DNA from: Gemmatimonadaceae bacterium
GTDB lineage: Bacteria > Gemmatimonadota > Gemmatimonadetes > Gemmatimonadales > Gemmatimonadaceae
DNA: 64,000 bases
Assembly: GCA_025929535.1 (NCBI GenBank)
Contig: JAICLZ010000008.1
Coordinates: forward strand, 1 to 64,000
Reading direction: 5' to 3'
The notes below the pieces were generated by a model, which did no database searches, was not told where the DNA came from, and saw only the letters and a list, made by a program, of their open reading frames with translations. A program made the translations under genes and the position numbers. Every line of letters starts with the position of its first letter. Positions within the stretch are counted from its first letter, which is position 1. Positions 59,513 through 64,000 of the stretch are shown here, piece by piece.

Positions 59513-62500
59513 TCACGTCCCTTCTCCCGCGCGTCGCAGCGCTTCGCGCAGCTCGCGCGCGAGCGTCTCGACGTTTGGCTCGATCATCAAGCTCACGTGT
59601 CCCCCCGGGACGTCGCGTATCTCGACACCGCCCCCGCACCAATGGATCCACTCCGGCGCGGGATCGGCCGGACATCCCGGATCACGCACTCGTGCGCGGA
59701 ACAGGGTCACGCACCCTCGATATTCACGCGGCTCGTACGCGCGGTACGCGCGCCTTGCCGCGTCCCACACCTCGGCGTAGGTCGACGGCATGACTGTCAC
59801 TCCCGCGGCACGGCGTGCCCTCACGCCCCAGCCCCACCGCATCAGCGCGGTCTGCCACACGCTGCGCGAGCGATCATAGATGTAGGTGGGTCCGTACCGG
59901 TTCGAAAAGAGACGCCGTACGTGCAGCGCCACGCGCGCGGCCTGGAACCGCATCCGGGCCGCACGTGAGATCATGTGGCGCGGGTGCAGGCTGCTGTCCA
60001 GCAGTGCGAGCATCGCGACGGGTTGCTGTTGCGCCATCAGCTGCTGCGCGATCTCGAAGGCCACGACCCCGCCGAACGAGGCGCCGGCGAGATAGTACGG
60101 CCCCGAAGGCTGAACGGTTCGGATCTCATGGATGTAGCAGTCCGCCATCTCCTCGATGCTCTCGTGGGGCGGCCGGGTACCGCTGAGCGCAATGGCCTGC
60201 AGCGCGTACACTGGCTGCTCCGGCGCGAGATGCCTGGCGAGATCGCGGAAGCGCAGCACGGTTCCGCCACCTTCGTGGATCATGAAGAGCGGCGGAAGCG
60301 AGCCTTCCGGCTGGAGCACCACGAGCGGCGACCAGTGCGACGCATCGCTTTCCGCCTCGAGCAGGGTCGCGAGCTCGGCGATCGTGGGCGAGCGGAACAG
60401 CGTCGTGAGCGGCAGGTTCCGACCGAGCTGACTCCGGATCCTGCTGAACAGCCGCACGGCCAGCAGGGAGTGGCCACCGAGCTCGAAGAAGTTCTCGTGC
60501 ACACCGATCGGGGCCTCGCCGAGCACTTCCTCCCAGATCGCGCGCAACTGCAGCTCGGTAGCCGTGCGCGGTCCCTGTGATGGAGCGGGAGTGTGCGCGG
60601 GCGTGGCAGGAGCGGGCAGCGAGCGCCGGTCGATCTTGCCAGACGGCGTGAGCGGCAGGCGAGACAGTACCTCGACAGACGACGGCACCATGTAGTCCGG
60701 CAGGCGCTGTTGCAGCCAGCTCCGAAGCGCGGCCGCGGGGTGGAGAAGTTCGCTGCGCAGCGCGACGTAGGCGATGAGCCGCTTGTCGCCGGCATCGTCC
60801 TCGCGCGCCACGACCGCGACCTCTCGCACGGCGTCGTGTTCCGCGAGCACCGCTTCGATCTCGGCCGGCTCGATCCGATATCCGCGGATCTTGAGCTGTT
60901 CGTCCAACCGGCCGAGAAATTCGATCACGCCGCCGGAGCGAAAGCGCGCGCGGTCGCCCGTGCGGTACAACCGCTGCCCGGCCGCCGCTTCGTATCCCTC
61001 GACGAACTTTCGCGCGGTGAGCTCCGGACGGCAGTGATAGCCGCGCGCCAGCCCCGCTCCACCGATATGAAGCTCCCCGGGAACACCTATTGGGACCGGT
61101 CGCCCGCGCGCATCCAGTACGTGGACGGACGTCCCGCTGATCGGCCGGCCGATGGGAATCGAGACGACGGTGGGTGCAAGTGGACGCGTGATGGGATGGC
61201 AGCACGCGAAGGTGGTCGTCTCGGTGGGTCCGTAGCCGTTGATGAGCTGCACGTCCGGCGCCGCCGCGAGTGCGCGTCGCACGTGCGGAATCGAGAGGGC
61301 TTCGCCGCCGATGAGCAGCTGCGCCAAGCCACGGAAGGCGGTCGGATCATCGTCCACGAGCGCGTTGAAGAGGGAGCTCGTGAGCCACATCGTGTCGATG
61401 CCGTGCTCCGCGATGAGCGCCTGCAGCTCGCCCGCGCTCGGGACCCGCATCGGCGCGAGCACGGCGGTCGCACCGTGCAGGAGCGCTCCCCAGAGCTCGA
61501 AGGTGGAGGCGTCGAAGGATACGGGGGCCAGCTGAAGCAGCACCCGGTCGGCGTCCAGCCGAGCGTAGTTCGGCGCGAGCACGAGCCGCAGCACGGCGCG
61601 GTGTGGAATCTCCACGCCATTCGGCTCGCCCGTGGAGCCCGATGTGTACATGATGTAGGCCAGGTCGTCAGAACCCACGTCCGCGTGCACCGGCTCGTCA
61701 GCGGGAGGCGTTGCCGGCGCATCGTCGATGCACAGCCGGGTGCCCTCGAAGGGCGGCAGCTCGTCGGCCAGATGACACTGGGTCAACAGCACGCGGGCGC
61801 CGCTGTCGCGCAGCAGCCAGGTCATCCGCTCGCGCGGGTACGCGCGGTCGATCGGGACGTAGACGCCGCCCGCATACAGACATCCCACGATGGCGGTGAC
61901 GAGATCGAACGAGCGGTCCATCAGGATCGCGACGCGGTCCCCGACCCTCACGCCCGCGGCCTGCAGCCGGTGGGCCAGCGCGTTCGCACGGTGATGCAGC
62001 TCGCCGTACGTCATCGACGCCTCGCCGGCGACCAGCGCGCGACGCTCGGGCGCCCGCCCCGCCTGCTCGGCGAAGTGGCCATGGATCGTGCCCGATGTCT
62101 CGACGGGCGGCGCATCGTTCCACGCGACGAGCACGGTGTGCCGCTCGGCGTCAGCGAGCGCGTCGATGTCCGACAGCGCCTGATGCGGATCGGTGACCGC
62201 ACGATCGAGCAGCGTCTGGAACTGGCGCAGCATGCGCTCGATGCTCTCGCCCTCGAAGAGATCGGTGGCGAATTCGGCGACCAGCCGCGTCGACTCCGCG
62301 TGCCCCAGGACGAAGAGCGTCAGGTCGAACATCGCGCTCCCCGTATCGACGTCGAGCGGCGTGACGGCGAGGCCGTGCAGGTGCAGTGGTTGGCGCGGCG
62401 TATTCTGCGGCGCGAACATCACCTGAAAGAGGGGCCCATGACTCAGCGCGCGATCCGGCCGCAGCTCCGCCACGATGCGCTCGAAGGGCACATCCTGATG

Positions 62501-63568
62501 ATCGAACGCTTCCATGCAGGTGATCCGAACGCGCTCGAGCAGCATCGCGAACGAGGGATCGCCGCTGAGGTCCGCCCGGATGGCGAGCGTGTTGACGAAC
62601 AGCCCCATCACATTCTCCGTTTCGACGCGCGACCGGCCGGCCACCGGCATGCCGACAACCAGATCATCCTGTTCGGCATAGCGCGCGAGCAGCGCGAGCC
62701 ATGCGGCGAGCAGGACCATCGATGACGTGGCACGCTCGGCACGGGCGAGGGCGTCCACGCGCTGCATCGTCGTGGCAGCCAGCATGATCGAGCGTCGCGC
62801 TCCGCGGGAGCTCTGCCGGTCGGGACGCGCACAATCCGTGGGGAGCTCGAGCCGGCGCGGTGCGTTGGCGAGCCGGTCGCGCCAGTACGCCAGATGAGCC
62901 TCGAAAGAATCGCTCTCCGTCTGCTCGCGTTGCCACAGTGCATAGTCCGCGTACTGGATGTCGAGCACGGGGAGCCGCGCCGACCGCCCCTGTACCTCCG
63001 CGTCGTAAAGCTCCTCGAGCTCGCGCAGGAAGATCGCCATCGACCAGCCGCCTTCGCTGATGATGTGGTGCATGGCGATCACGAGAACGTGCTCGTGCGC
63101 GGCCATTCGCAGGAGCGTGCAGCGAAGCAGCGGCCCGTGCTCGAGGTCGAACGGCGCCGATGCCTCCGCGCGCACCGCGAGCGCGATGCCCTCGTCGTGT
63201 GCAGCGGCGGAGCCCACGGCCAGGTCGCGCCGCGCCATGTGCACGAGCAGCGAGGGCGCCACGATCTGGATGGGCGTTCCCTCGTCGGAGGAAAACGTCG
63301 TTCGCAGCGACTCGTGGCGCGCGACCAGTGCGTTCACGCTCCGCTCGAGCGCCACGTCGTCGAGCGCTCCCTCGAGTCGGAACGCTTCCACGACGTTGTA
63401 CGCCGCGCTCGCAGGGTCGAGCTGGTTCAGGAACCAGAGGCGCTGCTGGGCGAATGACTGCGGGAAGCGCATGGCACCCGAGGGCGCGGCCGATTCCGCC
63501 GTCTTCATGGAAGGCGCGCGCGCGGTGGAGTTGTCCAGCACGTCTGCCACCTGTGTGGCGTCGCTCAC
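59513..63568 (-). CDS. Nonribosomal peptide synthetase, C-A-PCP-TE
   Basis: A 1351-residue complete terminating module. The condensation domain (about 35-460) has HHIISEG (Glu in place of Asp in HHxxxDG). The adenylation domain (about 480-985) has [14 protein letters not shown] (Asn where Lys is usual in A3), [20 protein letters not shown] and [13 protein letters not shown]. The carrier domain has [17 protein letters not shown], and the type I thioesterase has [21 protein letters not shown] and PGGHVSLM. My hand-read specificity code is D-A-F-L-L-G-G-T-F-K, closest to the published valine code DAFWIGGTFK, so a branched aliphatic residue is tentative. The start is GTG at 63568 with GAGG upstream. 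The TE would release the product, so this protein probably acts after the other NRPS or alone on an acyl starter. Confidence 0.94.
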   Translation of the reverse strand: MSDATQVADVLDNSTARAPSMKTAESAAPSGAMRFPQSFAQQRLWFLNQLDPASAAYNVVEAFRLEGALDDVALERSVNALVARHESLRTTFSSDEGTPIQIVAPSLLVHMARRDLAVGSAAAHDEGIALAVRAEASAPFDLEHGPLLRCTLLRMAAHEHVLVIAMHHIISEGGWSMAIFLRELEELYDAEVQGRSARLPVLDIQYADYALWQREQTESDSFEAHLAYWRDRLANAPRRLELPTDCARPDRQSSRGARRSIMLAATTMQRVDALARAERATSSMVLLAAWLALLARYAEQDDLVVGMPVAGRSRVETENVMGLFVNTLAIRADLSGDPSFAMLLERVRITCMEAFDHQDVPFERIVAELRPDRALSHGPLFQVMFAPQNTPRQPLHLHGLAVTPLDVDTGSAMFDLTLFVLGHAESTRLVAEFATDLFEGESIERMLRQFQTLLDRAVTDPHQALSDIDALADAERHTVLVAWNDAPPVETSGTIHGHFAEQAGRAPERRALVAGEASMTYGELHHRANALAHRLQAAGVRVGDRVAILMDRSFDLVTAIVGCLYAGGVYVPIDRAYPRERMTWLLRDSGARVLLTQCHLADELPPFEGTRLCIDDAPATPPADEPVHADVGSDDLAYIMYTSGSTGEPNGVEIPHRAVLRLVLAPNYARLDADRVLLQLAPVSFDASTFELWGALLHGATAVLAPMRVPSAGELQALIAEHGIDTMWLTSSLFNALVDDDPTAFRGLAQLLIGGEALSIPHVRRALAAAPDVQLINGYGPTETTTFACCHPITRPLAPTVVSIPIGRPISGTSVHVLDARGRPVPIGVPGELHIGGAGLARGYHCRPELTARKFVEGYEAAAGQRLYRTGDRARFRSGGVIEFLGRLDEQLKIRGYRIEPAEIEAVLAEHDAVREVAVVAREDDAGDKRLIAYVALRSELLHPAAALRSWLQQRLPDYMVPSSVEVLSRLPLTPSGKIDRRSLPAPATPAHTPAPSQGPRTATELQLRAIWEEVLGEAPIGVHENFFELGGHSLLAVRLFSRIRSQLGRNLPLTTLFRSPTIAELATLLEAESDASHWSPLVVLQPEGSLPPLFMIHEGGGTVLRFRDLARHLAPEQPVYALQAIALSGTRPPHESIEEMADCYIHEIRTVQPSGPYYLAGASFGGVVAFEIAQQLMAQQQPVAMLALLDSSLHPRHMISRAARMRFQAARVALHVRRLFSNRYGPTYIYDRSRSVWQTALMRWGWGVRARRAAGVTVMPSTYAEVWDAARRAYRAYEPREYRGCVTLFRARVRDPGCPADPAPEWIHWCGGGVEIRDVPGGHVSLMIEPNVETLARELREALRRAGEGT

Positions 63569-63688
63569 GTCTCACCCTCGGTCATCACGACCCGGAGAAG
63601 AAGCGGCTCGTTCTCCACCCACGCAACCGTCTTGCAAAGACCTGTTAACACCCCCACTCGGCCTCGCCTCGGGGCGACGGCCCGGGTG

Positions 63689-63709
63689 TATATTGCCCGG
63701 ACTGTCCGG
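63689..63709 (+). promoter_or_regulatory. Possible promoter and operator before the last gene
   Basis: TATATT at 63689-63694 could be a -10 element, and CCGGACTGTCCGG (63697-63709), a near-perfect palindrome around one T, covers the expected start of transcription. No -35 is evident. The region lies between the divergent NRPS and the membrane-protein gene and could serve either. Confidence 0.3.
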
Positions 63710-63753
63710 CGGCTGCTGCCGTGGTTCCACGATCGTGAGGAGCACCCATCGTA

Positions 63754-64000
63754 ATGGAGTCGGCAACGGTCACGCCGGCGGTTGGATCGGACGGACGATC
63801 CAACCAGCCCGACGCTCGCGTCAGCCTGCGCATTGGACACATCGTCCTGACGGCCGGGCTTCTGTTCTACCTTCTGGTCGCGATGAGACTGCGACACTTT
63901 CCGTATCAGGACACACCCAATCACCTCGCGCGCTACGTCCTCATCTCCAAGGCGCTGTTTGGCGTCTCGCGACCGGACGTCGTTTTCCGGCTGCTCCCCA
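63754..64000 (+). CDS. Membrane protein, 3' end cut by window edge
   Basis: The first 82 residues of a gene running off the window. A hydrophilic leader (MESATVTPAVGSDGRSNQ) is followed by a membrane segment (IGHIVLTAGLLFYLLVAM) and RHFPYQDTPNHLARYVLIS, a loop like those of multi-pass proteins found in exopolysaccharide regions. AGGAG lies about 12 bases before the ATG, further than usual. It is divergent from the NRPS. The family cannot be settled from this fragment. Confidence 0.65.
   Translation, partial: MESATVTPAVGSDGRSNQPDARVSLRIGHIVLTAGLLFYLLVAMRLRHFPYQDTPNHLARYVLISKALFGVSRPDVVFRLLP

Noticed and set aside
1..64000. Insertion sequences, phage genes or integration sites
   Set aside because: No transposase, integrase, phage structural gene or flanking repeat pair was recognised anywhere. 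The single tRNA-Cys shows no partial copy next to it.

Overview
This 64 kb window is high-GC bacterial DNA (roughly two thirds G+C by eye). Genes are tightly packed, with many GTG starts and ATGA, GTGA or TGATG overlaps. The mix of families suggests Gemmatimonadota: SusC/SusD pairs in a high-GC genome, tandem tricorn-like S41 proteases, several secreted beta-lactamase-fold hydrolases, a zinc-ribbon Ser/Thr kinase, and Ig-repeat lipoproteins. This assignment is inferred from gene content. No 16S gene or other decisive marker is present.

Region 1 (1-7.2 kb, minus strand): two paralogous tricorn-like S41 peptidases flank a serine hydrolase. All three reading frames overlap, so this is one secreted-protease operon. 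The distal gene runs off the window.

Region 2 (7.4-21.5 kb): a divergent locus around a GntR/FCD regulator. Leftward run a GNAT acetyltransferase, an APC amino-acid permease, an N-acyl-D-amino-acid deacylase-like lipoprotein, and a SusC/SusD outer-membrane uptake pair. Rightward run the regulator, a membrane-anchored beta-lactamase-fold hydrolase, and a beta-lactamase-fold/VanX D,D-dipeptidase fusion. GTATAC palindromes, in two places as pairs 13 bp apart centre to centre, lie at three of the transcription starts. I read this as a coregulated system for capturing and cutting peptides that contain D-amino acids (peptidoglycan-type fragments).

Region 3 (21.5-28 kb): mixed housekeeping and accessory genes. 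These are an ArsR-PhzF pair with a clear promoter/operator, an alpha/beta hydrolase, an acyltransferase 3, tRNA-Cys, a membrane protein divergent from an HxlR regulator, and a zinc-ribbon Ser/Thr kinase.

Region 4 (28-34.5 kb): two paralogous secreted lipoproteins, one with nine Ig-like repeats plus a beta-helix and one with a ricin-type lectin plus a beta-helix. Each is preceded by its own class I cyclic-di-GMP (GEMM) riboswitch. The two genes share a nearly identical 285-bp patch.

Region 5 (34.5-64 kb): an exopolysaccharide/secondary-metabolite locus. It holds GT4 and GT2 glycosyltransferases, a flippase, an O-antigen-ligase/polymerase-like protein, two polysaccharide deacetylases, an FAD oxidoreductase, P-loop kinase-like, phosphotransferase-like and nucleotidyltransferase-like proteins, and a Tat-exported phosphoesterase. 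These are followed by a UDP-GlcNAc 2-epimerase, a NodU/TobZ-type carbamoyltransferase, a glyoxal-oxidase-like copper radical enzyme, and two NRPS proteins. One NRPS is C-A-PCP-TE. The other has a truncated C domain and an A domain interrupted by a luciferase-like monooxygenase, with a hand-read glycine specificity code. Together they suggest a cell-surface or secreted glycan or glycopeptide made with amino-acid building blocks.
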